This document shows, in pieces, positions 32,807 to 41,676 of a stretch of DNA of 64,000 nt (position 1 is its first letter; each line of letters begins with the position of its first letter). Below the pieces are notes generated by a model that searched no databases, had not been told where the DNA came from, and was given only the letters and a program-made list of their open reading frames with translations. The DNA is from Tetramitus jugosus (Eukaryota; Heterolobosea; Eutetramitea; Acrasida; Vahlkampfiidae), in NCBI GenBank assembly GCA_937625935.1, contig OW569385.1, positions 124,001-188,000 of the forward strand. Direction: 5' to 3'. Both the position numbers and the translations under genes were made by a program.

Positions 32807-33123
32807 AAACGACAGTACTCATGGAATTCTTGTTTTTTATTTGGGAATAAAGATGGCATTATTATATAATATACCACCGAAAAAAAAAGATGTGCTTTTA
32901 ATTATATCTAAGTAGTGTACAGGAAATCGATTTCTTTTGTCAAGGTTGTTGCATTCGAGATTATGTTATACTTGGATTGTATATGGGCCAATGATTGTTG
33001 TGCAGCATTGCTGGTGTGCACAGATCTCCACGCAAAATGTCGCGACTCAACAAATCAACAACACCACACACAACAACAATCAACAACAGCGCAACACACC
33101 TCTGGACAGACAAAGAATCATCA
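32807..33123. other. Convergent 3' spacer
   Basis: This is the spacer between the stops of SSB (plus) and the calmodulin-like gene (minus). It has AATAAA near 32845 and CAACAACA simple sequence near 33058-33095. No gene is seen. Confidence 0.6.
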
Positions 33124-33534
33124 TTACTTTTTAAGCTTTTTCACAAAAGCTTCATAATCAATATCACCATCCTCATCCATTCCCATATCCTTCAACAACT
33201 CTTCAATATCCGTCACTGTCATCTTTTCACTCTGCAAAATCTTCTTGAGTTCCTCCGACGAAACATGCCCGTTATTTCCCCGATCAAACACGCGGAACGC
33301 TTCCAGTAAATCATCGCTCTGTGACTCATCTCTCATCAATCGACTCATCAGTGCCAAAAAATTGGCAAATTCACATTCACCCTTTGGACCACATGCCTTT
33401 GATACTTCACGTTCAATTTCATCACGTGAAATGCACCCAACTGCCTCCAATGTTTTTTGTAATTCGTCTCTTGTTAATTTTCCGTCACCGTTTCGGTCAA
33501 ATAGTGAGAATGCCTCTCGAAGTTCTTGATCCAT
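33124..33534 (-). CDS. Calmodulin-like EF-hand protein
   Basis: A 136-residue protein with the calmodulin layout of two EF-hand pairs. EF1 (DRNGDGKLTRDE) is canonical. EF2 has lost its loop (GPKGECE). EF3 (DRGNNGHVSSEE) has Gly at loop position 3 and may bind weakly. EF4 (GMDEDGDIDYEA) lacks Asp at position 1 and Glu at position 12, so it is unlikely to bind. With one strong site it is a divergent relative (troponin C/centrin-like) and not calmodulin itself. The start ATG is the first in frame. Targets are unknown. Confidence 0.85.
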   Translation of the reverse strand: MDQELREAFSLFDRNGDGKLTRDELQKTLEAVGCISRDEIEREVSKACGPKGECEFANFLALMSRLMRDESQSDDLLEAFRVFDRGNNGHVSSEELKKILQSEKMTVTDIEELLKDMGMDEDGDIDYEAFVKKLKK

Positions 33535-33781
33535 TATTTTTGGTTATGATGTGAATGGGTGTGTTTTTGTAGGTTGTTGTTTTTCACCTTGTTTCTCGCT
33601 GTTGCTTGTTGTTCTTGCTCGGGGTATTTTGAATGGCGCGTCATGTGTCAAGGAAAAACACCGATTGAAAACCGTTATCCGTTCAGATACGACTCAAAAG
33701 AGAGAGGGCCTCTTCTGAGAAACAAGAGCTAACTTGTGTGAGAATATTCATTTCAAATTTTTTGATCTTGTATACTGAAAG

Positions 33782-35401
33782 ATGAATCAATCATCTTCGA
33801 ACCATCGTTCAACGAGTACTGTTTCTGCTCCATTACCACCTCCCTCGAGAGATGGGACGATTCAGAGGCCAAGGATTCCAAGAGAGAATGAAACCTTCAA
33901 GAAATTGACTCAACAAACTCGCAATGATCCAACTTTGGACTCAAAAGTGAAAAGTGTTCATCGAAGGTCGATAGATAGAGCGAAAGAGATGGAGTTCAGA
34001 GCAGACAACGGTTCATCTATTGCAAAGGAGAGGTCAACAATGTCAAAGGAATCCTCTCCCAAAGTTTCTTCTCTGAGTTTGGATAAGGTGTCCAATCGTT
34101 CTCCATCTCTTTCGGTTACCAGCTCTGTAAATAGCGGTCGAGGAAGTTCGGGGAATATGTCTCCTATTAACTCTCGAAGATCCTTATCATCTCCTTCTCA
34201 ACGACCTCCAGCTGGCGTATCATCTTGGAGGCAGACTCACAAGATAACTGCTTCTCATGTTTTTGACCCAATGGAATCGAGCAGAATTTTTGACTACGTA
34301 CCTCAACACCTTTATGCTGTTAACTACAAGAATGATATTTTCGAGGTGCTGAAAGACAAAATTGACCAATACTCGAATAGTTTCCATCAATCATTCCAGA
34401 GATTGAACAAATCAATTGGTTCCCAGGGGTGGTGCGTGAAAAAGGAAGACTTCAAAAGGGCTCTTATCAAAGACTTCCACTTGTTTGAGGATGTTCCAGC
34501 AGGAGAAACTCAAGAGCATAGAGAGATACGAAGGTATCAAGAACAACAAAAGAGAAAACTAGATGAATTCTTGGACGATGCAGCTTCAAAGAACGATGGT
34601 TACATTCGGTATAGTGATTTTATTAAGGCAATTAAAAGTTTGGACAGGCGAGTGAGCAACATGAGTACAACGACTGAACGACAAGCTCGATACTCATCAA
34701 CAATGAGCAATCAAGCGAACAACATTATTGAGGCGAGAAAACGACAGAAACTGGAGAGAGAACAGTTGAAACCTCCTCCCTTTGCTCTCTATGATGAAAC
34801 TGAACAATATGACATGTACTACTATCAAAGATACAAGGATCGTTTAGCCGCTTTGAGAGGTTCATTTAGTCACTTTGATGTGATGGGAGAACATGAAAAG
34901 GTGCCCTATGAATTATTCAAAAAGGGATTACTAAAATTTGACAAATATATCACCGAGAGAGAAGTGAATGAAATCTATAGATTCTTGGATCCGAAGAGGA
35001 AGGGATACATTGATTTAGGACAATTCATGGATAGGTTTGCTGTTCAGATTCTTAACAACAAGTCACTCAGAGGAACCTGTGAGACCGGTTTTACGCACAT
35101 GTCGTGGCCTCGATCCTTGATAGAAACTGTTCCGAGAAACACTACCATTGAGGAATTGAGAGAGAAGAATGCAAAGCATACTCTGAAGGCGAAGAGCAGG
35201 AACACCCGAACGCTGTACATGCGGAACGACAAGATCGAAAGAGACTCAATTCTGAAAGAGAACAGATCCATTCTAGCAAACACTGGATACTTGAGTCAGG
35301 AACAAAGAGACAAAGGGGAGCTCCCTTTCTATCATAAGAAGCGACCTACTACTGCCTCTGCGGCAATCAATAGATCTTCAATAAGATTCAATCGAACATA
35401 A
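33782..35401 (+). CDS. EF-hand-type protein of unknown role
   Basis: A 539-residue single-exon protein. The N-terminal 150 residues are Ser/Arg/Pro-rich and probably disordered. The middle and C-terminal parts hold EF-hand-like units: helix-KNDGYIRYSDF-helix at about 275, LRGSFSHFDVMGEHEKVPYELF at about 360-380, and YRFLDPKRKGYIDLGQFMDRF at about 400-420. Loop ligands are incomplete, so calcium binding is doubtful. The C-terminus is basic with a FYHKKRPTTASAA ending, a style often seen in ciliary or cytoskeletal EF-hand proteins. I do not recognise a named orthologue. It is transcribed divergently from the calmodulin-like gene, 248 bp away. Confidence 0.65.
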   Translation: MNQSSSNHRSTSTVSAPLPPPSRDGTIQRPRIPRENETFKKLTQQTRNDPTLDSKVKSVHRRSIDRAKEMEFRADNGSSIAKERSTMSKESSPKVSSLSLDKVSNRSPSLSVTSSVNSGRGSSGNMSPINSRRSLSSPSQRPPAGVSSWRQTHKITASHVFDPMESSRIFDYVPQHLYAVNYKNDIFEVLKDKIDQYSNSFHQSFQRLNKSIGSQGWCVKKEDFKRALIKDFHLFEDVPAGETQEHREIRRYQEQQKRKLDEFLDDAASKNDGYIRYSDFIKAIKSLDRRVSNMSTTTERQARYSSTMSNQANNIIEARKRQKLEREQLKPPPFALYDETEQYDMYYYQRYKDRLAALRGSFSHFDVMGEHEKVPYELFKKGLLKFDKYITEREVNEIYRFLDPKRKGYIDLGQFMDRFAVQILNNKSLRGTCETGFTHMSWPRSLIETVPRNTTIEELREKNAKHTLKAKSRNTRTLYMRNDKIERDSILKENRSILANTGYLSQEQRDKGELPFYHKKRPTTASAAINRSSIRFNRT

Positions 35402-35447
35402 ATATATCAATGTAAACTTTCTATTGATGGATATACTACAAATTTGA

Positions 35448-36946
35448 TCAATCTGAATCCCAGCTACTCTCATCACTATCTGAGTGGACATCTTTTCTGA
35501 TCTTGAGTAGGGCATGTTGGATGCAAGAAACTAAATCTTTCTTGTCATTTTCATCGATCTTCTGTAAATCGATATTCACTGAGTGTGAAGCATCTACAGA
35601 CTTGAGTTTTGCTTTGTGCCCTCCATTTCTGATTTGAGCAAGAAGATCATTCCGGTTTGGACTTGAGTCTGGCAATGATTGTGGTCTGTAGGGTACCTTC
35701 TTCTCGGCAGGAGCCTCAGAAACCTTGATGGCCATGGCTGGGAAGTTACCCATAGTAGGTGGAGGTGGAGGTGGGGGAGGAATTCCCATCACGGGTCCAG
35801 ACGGTGGGGGTGGTGGTGGACAAAAAGGTGGAAGCGTTCGCTCAGAGTTGGTATGTGTCGGTACAACAGGAGGAGCTACCATTGGTCGAGGAGGTGGTGG
35901 TGGAGGAGGAGTGACTATCAGTGGAGCATCTGTCACAGGATCAGAGGGTGGAGGAAGAGGCATTCTACGATTATTCTTTTCGGAGGTTGGTGGGTGAGGG
36001 GGTGGTGAAGGCTTCTTCGTTCCATCTAACTTGTTGGCAAACTTGTTCATTTCTTTCATAATTACGGAAGCGGTCTCAGGGTTTTCAAGAACAGCCTTAT
36101 CTACACCCGAAGCATCGAACAATTGTTTCCATTCAGTTGGTAAATTCTCATACACAAATCCTTTCTCTGGATCAAAGCCAATATGAGCACCTCTGCTGAA
36201 TTCCTTCACTCCAGAAATAACAACTTCTCTTCTTACAGGTTTAGGTTCAGCGGGACCTCCCAACAGTTTTTCTTTCATTCGTCCAAAGAAACTCTTCTTC
36301 GGTTGTTGTTGTTGCTTTGGAGAATCTGAGGACTGTCTTCGACTGCTTCCTGCCTTTTGGTACAATCTGAGTTTTGCATTGACAGCATCAATGAATTGTC
36401 CATGATTTTGACCTTCAGCCAGTAAAATTCCAATGGAGCTTCTCTGGTGTTGGGAAAATAATTAGAGAAAGAGCTTAACAACTTTGGAACAACACCAGTC
36501 TACATACATCTGATTCAAAAGCAAAAAATCCTGGTTCGAGGGGTAAAAACGAAAAATTCATGTACATTTCAAATGACCAAATGAACCCTCCTCTCTAATG
36601 ATTATTGTCAAGGGAAGGGAACGGTTAGTAATGATTTTGGTAAGTGCGAACGCACAAAATACTGCTTCCTTTAAACACATACACTACTGTCGTACAACCT
36701 CATAAACATAGTGTCCTCCTTATCTTGTGTTACACACAAAACACCAACTAGTGCAAGGTCATTCCATGTTGAACTACCTTCTTCAGCTTCGTACAGCTTC
36801 ACAACAGCATAACTAACGAGCTAATGAATAGTGAGGTTAGTATTGAGACCGACTTGAGGAGTAACAACTTCGGGCTAACATACAACTTCCTCAGTTAGTG
36901 CTTTCGAGATTCGAATTAGAGTATCAGGTGGCACCAAACGGTTCAT
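35448..36946 (-). CDS. WASP-family actin nucleation-promoting factor (4 exons)
   Basis: I join exons 36884-36946, 36683-36820, 36508-36594 and 35448-36443 (all phase 0), giving 427 residues. Introns are 63, 88 and 64 nt, each starting GTATGT and ending AG with CTAAC or CTAAT upstream. Exons 1-3 plus the start of exon 4 build a WH1/EVH1 domain (VVKLYEAEE, GVLCV, MRLYDSS, IWSFEMYMNF, FFAFESD, IGILLAE). Exon 4 adds a CRIB motif (ISGVKEFSRGAHIGFD) for Rho-GTPase binding, proline-rich runs for profilin and SH3 partners, a WH2 (LLAQIRNGGHKAKLKSV), an amphipathic segment and an acidic end with Trp (DESSWDSD). It should activate Arp2/3 downstream of Cdc42/Rac. Exon joins are inferred, but phase and domain fit agree. 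Confidence 0.88.
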
Positions 36947-37079
36947 TTCGAAAATTATTAATTGTTCTGGTTGGCCAAGACCGTTCAGCTGTAAAATTTG
37001 TTCGTTCGGGCTTAAATTACTTCCGACAAAAAAATAGAAGCGGAAATTCATTCTTGCTCCGCCTCTGAAAGCAAAAACA

Positions 37080-39323
37080 ATGCAACAACATGAGAATAAC
37101 AGAAATCAAATCGAGCAACATTTTTCGAGTTCTGTTGTTGATCAACTAACAGAAGATAGTTGCTTGGGAGATTCCACTCCCTGTGTCCATCATTTTCTTT
37201 CCCGCTCTTTTCATGCGATTGATCCTCACTACCGCGGTGATTTACTAAAATCCCGTCAACAGGTTTACTCCGAGCCTTTCCTCACGAAGCAAATGAGCTA
37301 TCGACTTCGCTATGGAGCGGGAAATTGGGGAAACCTTTTACAGTTTTCTCACTACAACCCAGGAGACACTCATTTTTTCTTGGCTTGCTCTGATGCTCAA
37401 AAATTCAATCGTGTGCTAAAATTTGAAAATGGTTGCACGAGAGCAGATCCCATTGCTCGACCAAGCTTAAGTCAACATTTTCTAGTTCAGCACGATGACG
37501 TTGTAGAGCAAATACAGTGGTCACTGGACAATCGTTTCATCTATGATACCTCTCGTGATCGAACAGTGTGCAAGATGAGTGTAGAAACTGGAAAGTTCTG
37601 TTCTATTGTGAATACACGAAAATTTGGTCTTCCTGTTGGGTTGTGCGTTCCAAGAAATGATAAGACTAGTTCCCTCGTGTACTTTTGTACGGATAGAAAT
37701 GGTGTGGTTTGTTGGGATAGTCGATTGTCAGGTAAACAGAGTCATAATCTGGATCAAGTGAACCAACAAGTAGAAAAGTTTCAGAACATGTCTTGGATTG
37801 ATTGTTACATGACGAACAATGATCAAATTATTGTTTCTGGTTCAAAGAATGGTATTCTTACGTGGTGGGATATCCGAATGAAAAAAGAACTGTATTCTGT
37901 GATGGATTCGAATCGAAAGTTCATCTCCAGTGTAGAGATTGATCAAAACGATCGAAACGTTTTGATATTTAGTGCATCGGGAGATGTGTATTCATTTGAT
38001 CAGCATTTGCTTGTACCTGACAGCAACAATATGCAGACTCTTCAATCCATTACGGGTTTGAAGACATACAAGGGAGCTCAGAATACCTTTGATCGCAAGT
38101 CAGCACATTTTTCCAATGGTTCAAACTATGTCATTGCAGGTAGTGATACAGGAGCGGTATTCATTTGGAATGCCCACACTTGTGAAGAGCTGTTCCAGAT
38201 TAATTGTGGTCGCGATGCCGACAATGAACCATACCGCATTTTATCTGCTCTGTTTGCCCCGATACCATGTGAGAGCGATATATTGGCCATAACATGCAAT
38301 CTGCCTGCTCTTCTCATTTATCAACTCTGTTCCAAACAGAACACTAATTTATCTTGGCAAGAACTTTATTTCGATGATGATATTGGTCAAGCTGAAGATG
38401 ATATATCAGACGATGATTTTGAAGAAGCAGAAGATTGGGCGGACAATCCGATTACTGAAGACAGCTCGGCTGAATGTACATATGAGTTGAGTTACGCCGA
38501 TCAAATTGTCTATCTGTGCTTGACATGTCTAGCAAATGGAGTGCATCCTGCTGGTTTGTGTGAGCCATGTGCAAAGTTTTGTCATCGGATGCGTGGTCAT
38601 CACGTATACAATCTTGGTCGAAAGCGAAATTTCAAGTGCGATTGTGGAAACAGCAAATTCAATGGTTATGAGTGTTGTTTATTACCGAACAAAGACCCTA
38701 TGAATCCTCGAAACAAATATAATCATAATTTCAAGAACGAATGGTGCTATTGTGGTGCTGAGGAGATAAGACCCATGTACCAGTGCGATAACTGTGAGGA
38801 TTGGTTCCACGGGCGTTGCCTCAATGTAGATGTTATTGACGAGGAATTGTCATATATATGTGATATTTGTCTATCAGGTGTGTGCTCATTTCTACGTGAG
38901 TATCCAATTGATACAACTTCATCGACAGAGAGCTCCGCGATCAGTAAAAGAACTCCCTTGTCTGGTGTGCCAGTTGCTCGAGGGCGCTTCCTGCCCTTAG
39001 ACTGGCGGGATAAAATAACAACAGAACATCGAAATCAAATGTTGAACAGTGAGAGAGCAAAGGAGCCTGTAAATGTTTTAGTGCCACGGCGGAAAGCACC
39101 AGTGGTGAACATCTCTGCTGCCTCAGCGTCACTGCCTACAGAGCCATCTTCCTCCTCATCGAGAAGTGTCCCTGACTCTGTTCGTCCAGTAATTTCAAAA
39201 CCAACGCAAAGAGAAGATGAAGAAGAGGAGATACTTGATGAGAGTGAAGATGAGGACAACGAAGACGAAGATGACGTAGATTCGGAGAGTGACGAGTTCT
39301 TAGAAGACGAAGCAATGGAATGA
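37080..39323 (+). CDS. WD40-like propeller fused to UBR box and PHD finger
   Basis: A 747-residue protein. Residues about 130-420 contain WD40-type blades (IIVSGSKNGILTWWDIR, YVIAGSDTGAVFIWNA). An acidic linker leads to a UBR-type zinc finger (about 465-545: Cys/His pattern with CLTCLANGVHPAGLCEPC, FCHR, RGHH, FKCDCGN) and a PHD finger (about 550-600: WCYCG, QCDNCEDWFHGRC, YICDIC). The UBR-PHD pair has the UBR7/Mlo2 order and spacing, including the YNHNF linker. UBR7 proteins are histone H2B ubiquitin ligases; the PHD supplies ligase or histone-reading function. The C-terminus is acidic. UBR7 in animals lacks an N-terminal propeller, so the fusion is notable. It is divergent from the WASP gene, 133 bp apart. 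Confidence 0.85.
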   Translation: MQQHENNRNQIEQHFSSSVVDQLTEDSCLGDSTPCVHHFLSRSFHAIDPHYRGDLLKSRQQVYSEPFLTKQMSYRLRYGAGNWGNLLQFSHYNPGDTHFFLACSDAQKFNRVLKFENGCTRADPIARPSLSQHFLVQHDDVVEQIQWSLDNRFIYDTSRDRTVCKMSVETGKFCSIVNTRKFGLPVGLCVPRNDKTSSLVYFCTDRNGVVCWDSRLSGKQSHNLDQVNQQVEKFQNMSWIDCYMTNNDQIIVSGSKNGILTWWDIRMKKELYSVMDSNRKFISSVEIDQNDRNVLIFSASGDVYSFDQHLLVPDSNNMQTLQSITGLKTYKGAQNTFDRKSAHFSNGSNYVIAGSDTGAVFIWNAHTCEELFQINCGRDADNEPYRILSALFAPIPCESDILAITCNLPALLIYQLCSKQNTNLSWQELYFDDDIGQAEDDISDDDFEEAEDWADNPITEDSSAECTYELSYADQIVYLCLTCLANGVHPAGLCEPCAKFCHRMRGHHVYNLGRKRNFKCDCGNSKFNGYECCLLPNKDPMNPRNKYNHNFKNEWCYCGAEEIRPMYQCDNCEDWFHGRCLNVDVIDEELSYICDICLSGVCSFLREYPIDTTSSTESSAISKRTPLSGVPVARGRFLPLDWRDKITTEHRNQMLNSERAKEPVNVLVPRRKAPVVNISAASASLPTEPSSSSSRSVPDSVRPVISKPTQREDEEEEILDESEDEDNEDEDDVDSESDEFLEDEAME

Positions 39324-39336
39324 TAAAAATCATTAT

Positions 39337-40452
39337 TTATTCCTCGGTCACTGGTTCTTGTGATGCTATCGCTTCCTTTTTCAGAATTGCAAAGTAAAGT
39401 GGACCCCAACCTCCCTTATCTGGCAATACAATCCAACCATGCTTTGTTGGTTCTCCAATAGCAAATGTCTTTTTAACCACTTCAAAACGGAGACCAAACT
39501 TATTGCCCAAGGCCTTTTCGATCACATCATCATTTTCAAGTTGACTCAAAGAACAAGTTCCATAAACAACTGTACCACCAGGTTTAACGGTACTCAGTGC
39601 TGTCAACAATAGCAAATATTGCTTTTGATGCATTTCCTTGGTCAGTGCAGGAGTCCATTTGACCATTTGATCGCGATCATGCAACACATGTCTATCGGAG
39701 GAGCAAGGTGCATCAACCAGCACCTTGTCATAGAGATCCTTCTTGAACCATTGAGAGACAGTTCCATCATAACCCGTGACACTGACTCTGCTTCTCATTG
39801 ACAAAGGAACATAGTCTGCAATCACCTTCTGCAGTCTTTTTCTCCGCTCATCCGACCTCTCATTACAATGAAGAGTGCTGCCCGTGTGAGCAAACAGTTT
39901 TTGAATAAGAGCTACAGATTTGCCTCCAGGTGCAGCGCACAAGTCCAAAACCTTCATATCACTCGATGTGATATCCATGGCCTCCACAGCTAACACAGAA
40001 GCTGCATCCAATAAATAATAACTGTAGACTTGATTGGAGTCACGAACTGGTCTTGGAAAACTCAATAAGCTAATATCAACCTCCTCTTCGCTCTGCTGTA
40101 GTTGGAGCTCCTCCGCGCCATTTTCGATCGGAGTGGATTGTTTCTCCGGTTTCGCAAAAATATAGCAAGGAATCGTGACGTGAGGCATCGTAGACAGATA
40201 AGGTTGAACAAGTGCCAAATACTCATCAAGTTCCTTCCTATTTGCAAATCGATTGAGCATGCAACAATGACTCGTTGGAAGCTCAAGTGCACTCACGAGT
40301 TGACTCCATCTTTTGACGCCGTACTGAGCATTGTAGTGTTCCATGAATGCTCTTTTACCAACATTTTTGCTGCTTTGACCAGAGTTGCTTTTTCCTCCTC
40401 TGTTTGTGTTTCTTCTCATGCTTGTTTTTGTGCAGCTTTGTTTTCTCCGCAT
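39337..40452 (-). CDS. NOL1/NOP2/Sun RNA cytosine-5 methyltransferase, NSUN3/4-like
   Basis: A 371-residue protein. After a basic N-terminus comes HYNAQYGVKRWSQLVSAL, like the start of NSUN3/NSUN4. The SAM-dependent core has motif I (LDLCAAPGGKS), motif IV (VDAPCSSDRH, Cys for product release) and motif VI (YGTCSLS, catalytic Cys). It methylates C5 of cytosine in tRNA or rRNA; the NSUN3/4 group acts in mitochondria, and the Arg/Lys-rich start would suit import. It is convergent with the UBR-PHD gene, only 13 bp between stops. Both Met1 and Met12 are possible starts. Confidence 0.88.
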   Translation of the reverse strand: MRRKQSCTKTSMRRNTNRGGKSNSGQSSKNVGKRAFMEHYNAQYGVKRWSQLVSALELPTSHCCMLNRFANRKELDEYLALVQPYLSTMPHVTIPCYIFAKPEKQSTPIENGAEELQLQQSEEEVDISLLSFPRPVRDSNQVYSYYLLDAASVLAVEAMDITSSDMKVLDLCAAPGGKSVALIQKLFAHTGSTLHCNERSDERRKRLQKVIADYVPLSMRSRVSVTGYDGTVSQWFKKDLYDKVLVDAPCSSDRHVLHDRDQMVKWTPALTKEMHQKQYLLLLTALSTVKPGGTVVYGTCSLSQLENDDVIEKALGNKFGLRFEVVKKTFAIGEPTKHGWIVLPDKGGWGPLYFAILKKEAIASQEPVTEE

Positions 40453-40521
40453 GTGAAAATAACTCTTGATTCTCCGAGGATAAAGGAGCGAGTAGTTGTA
40501 AAGTTTAATATTTATTGCTTC

Positions 40522-41397
40522 TCATATGGCTTGTTGTTCGTTGGACAAGTGAAGAGTTTTGTTCGTCCTTCTTTGGAGTAAGGATGAAGATCGTCTCGGT
40601 TTGTGAATCCTATTCCTTCTAAAGTGACATTCCTGATCATGGTTTGTCACTGAGAATGATGATCTGTGCTGTGAAAGCAATGGAACGTTCCGATGTTCAA
40701 TCGAAAATCCTTGGTTCTCTGTCCTTTTGTCTTCGCACCCAGAATCAGTGCCATCGTTTGTATGTACAAGTCTGGGAGTCTTCGCTTCTCCTTTAAAATC
40801 TAGTGAATCCCCATTTCTTCTCTTTGTTATCCAACGAATATTCCTAATCGAACTCTGAAAGTACTCTTGAAACTCCTTCTTTGCCTTCTGGAAATCAACT
40901 TCTGGGTCGGCAGGCGTTGCTGGAGTTACAGGAGCCGAGGAAAAGCCATGAACTGAAGGTTCTTGCTCTTTAGAGGAAAAGTTCTCAAGGAAACATCTTC
41001 GATGGAGTGAATTTCGTTCACTGCTATGACCAACCTTCCTTTTGTTTGAAAGAGAGAATGCCGATAGACACGATGACATTTCGTCTATTCTATTGTCCAA
41101 CTGTTTAGTATTCGGGGTTAAGCAACTCGTGGATAACAGTGATCTCTGAAGATAACGCTGAGATTTCTTCTCGGGCATTAGCAGAGGTTTGAGATTTGCC
41201 ACTGATTTCTTCGGATGAGCAGGGGAACACTCAACCGACGAGGGTCCAGAAGCTTTATTGAAATACGATGACGAATAAGGAGGATTCAAAGAAGTTTGAG
41301 ATAATGAAGACAAGGATTCTTCATCTCTCTCCTTCAGGTTACTATGACTCATTTGTTGTGGGTTTGATCCGCCATCTTCGCGCATGAAACTAACCAT
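40522..41397 (-). CDS. Hypothetical Ser/Arg-rich protein
   Basis: A 291-residue frame with no recognised domain. It is rich in Ser, Asn, Arg and Lys, with SP/TP sites (APVTPATPAD), a short helical stretch (FQKAKKEFQEYFQSSIRNIRWI, about 175-195) and a basic C-terminus. It looks like a disordered regulatory protein and possible kinase substrate. A near-normal Met start and absence of stops over 290 codons support a real gene, though conservation is untested. Its start faces the RlmN-like gene (279 bp shared promoter region). Confidence 0.55.
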   Translation of the reverse strand: MVSFMREDGGSNPQQMSHSNLKERDEESLSSLSQTSLNPPYSSSYFNKASGPSSVECSPAHPKKSVANLKPLLMPEKKSQRYLQRSLLSTSCLTPNTKQLDNRIDEMSSCLSAFSLSNKRKVGHSSERNSLHRRCFLENFSSKEQEPSVHGFSSAPVTPATPADPEVDFQKAKKEFQEYFQSSIRNIRWITKRRNGDSLDFKGEAKTPRLVHTNDGTDSGCEDKRTENQGFSIEHRNVPLLSQHRSSFSVTNHDQECHFRRNRIHKPRRSSSLLQRRTNKTLHLSNEQQAI

Positions 41398-41676
41398 CCT
41401 AGTGTTTGACTCAAGCTTCTTCTAGAAAGATAAACAATAAGAATATTGTTGTTTGGTTTGGAAAGTCAGATTCTGTTTGTTGCGATAGATGGCATTCGTT
41501 CAAATAAATTGCGAAACGTATCTTCCTTCGAGTAAGGAATTATAAATAGTTATTAGGCACCTCTTCGGAAGAAGCTTCCAGATACCTGATTGATGTTCCT
41601 CGACCAATTCTTATTCTTGGACGATACTTGATATTGATTCTTCTTCATTTGTGATGTCTAGTTCTCTTAATTGGCC

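Noticed and set aside
35679-36008. Gly/Arg/Trp-rich plus-strand frames
   Set aside because: They are the antisense shadow of the poly-proline region of the WASP gene.
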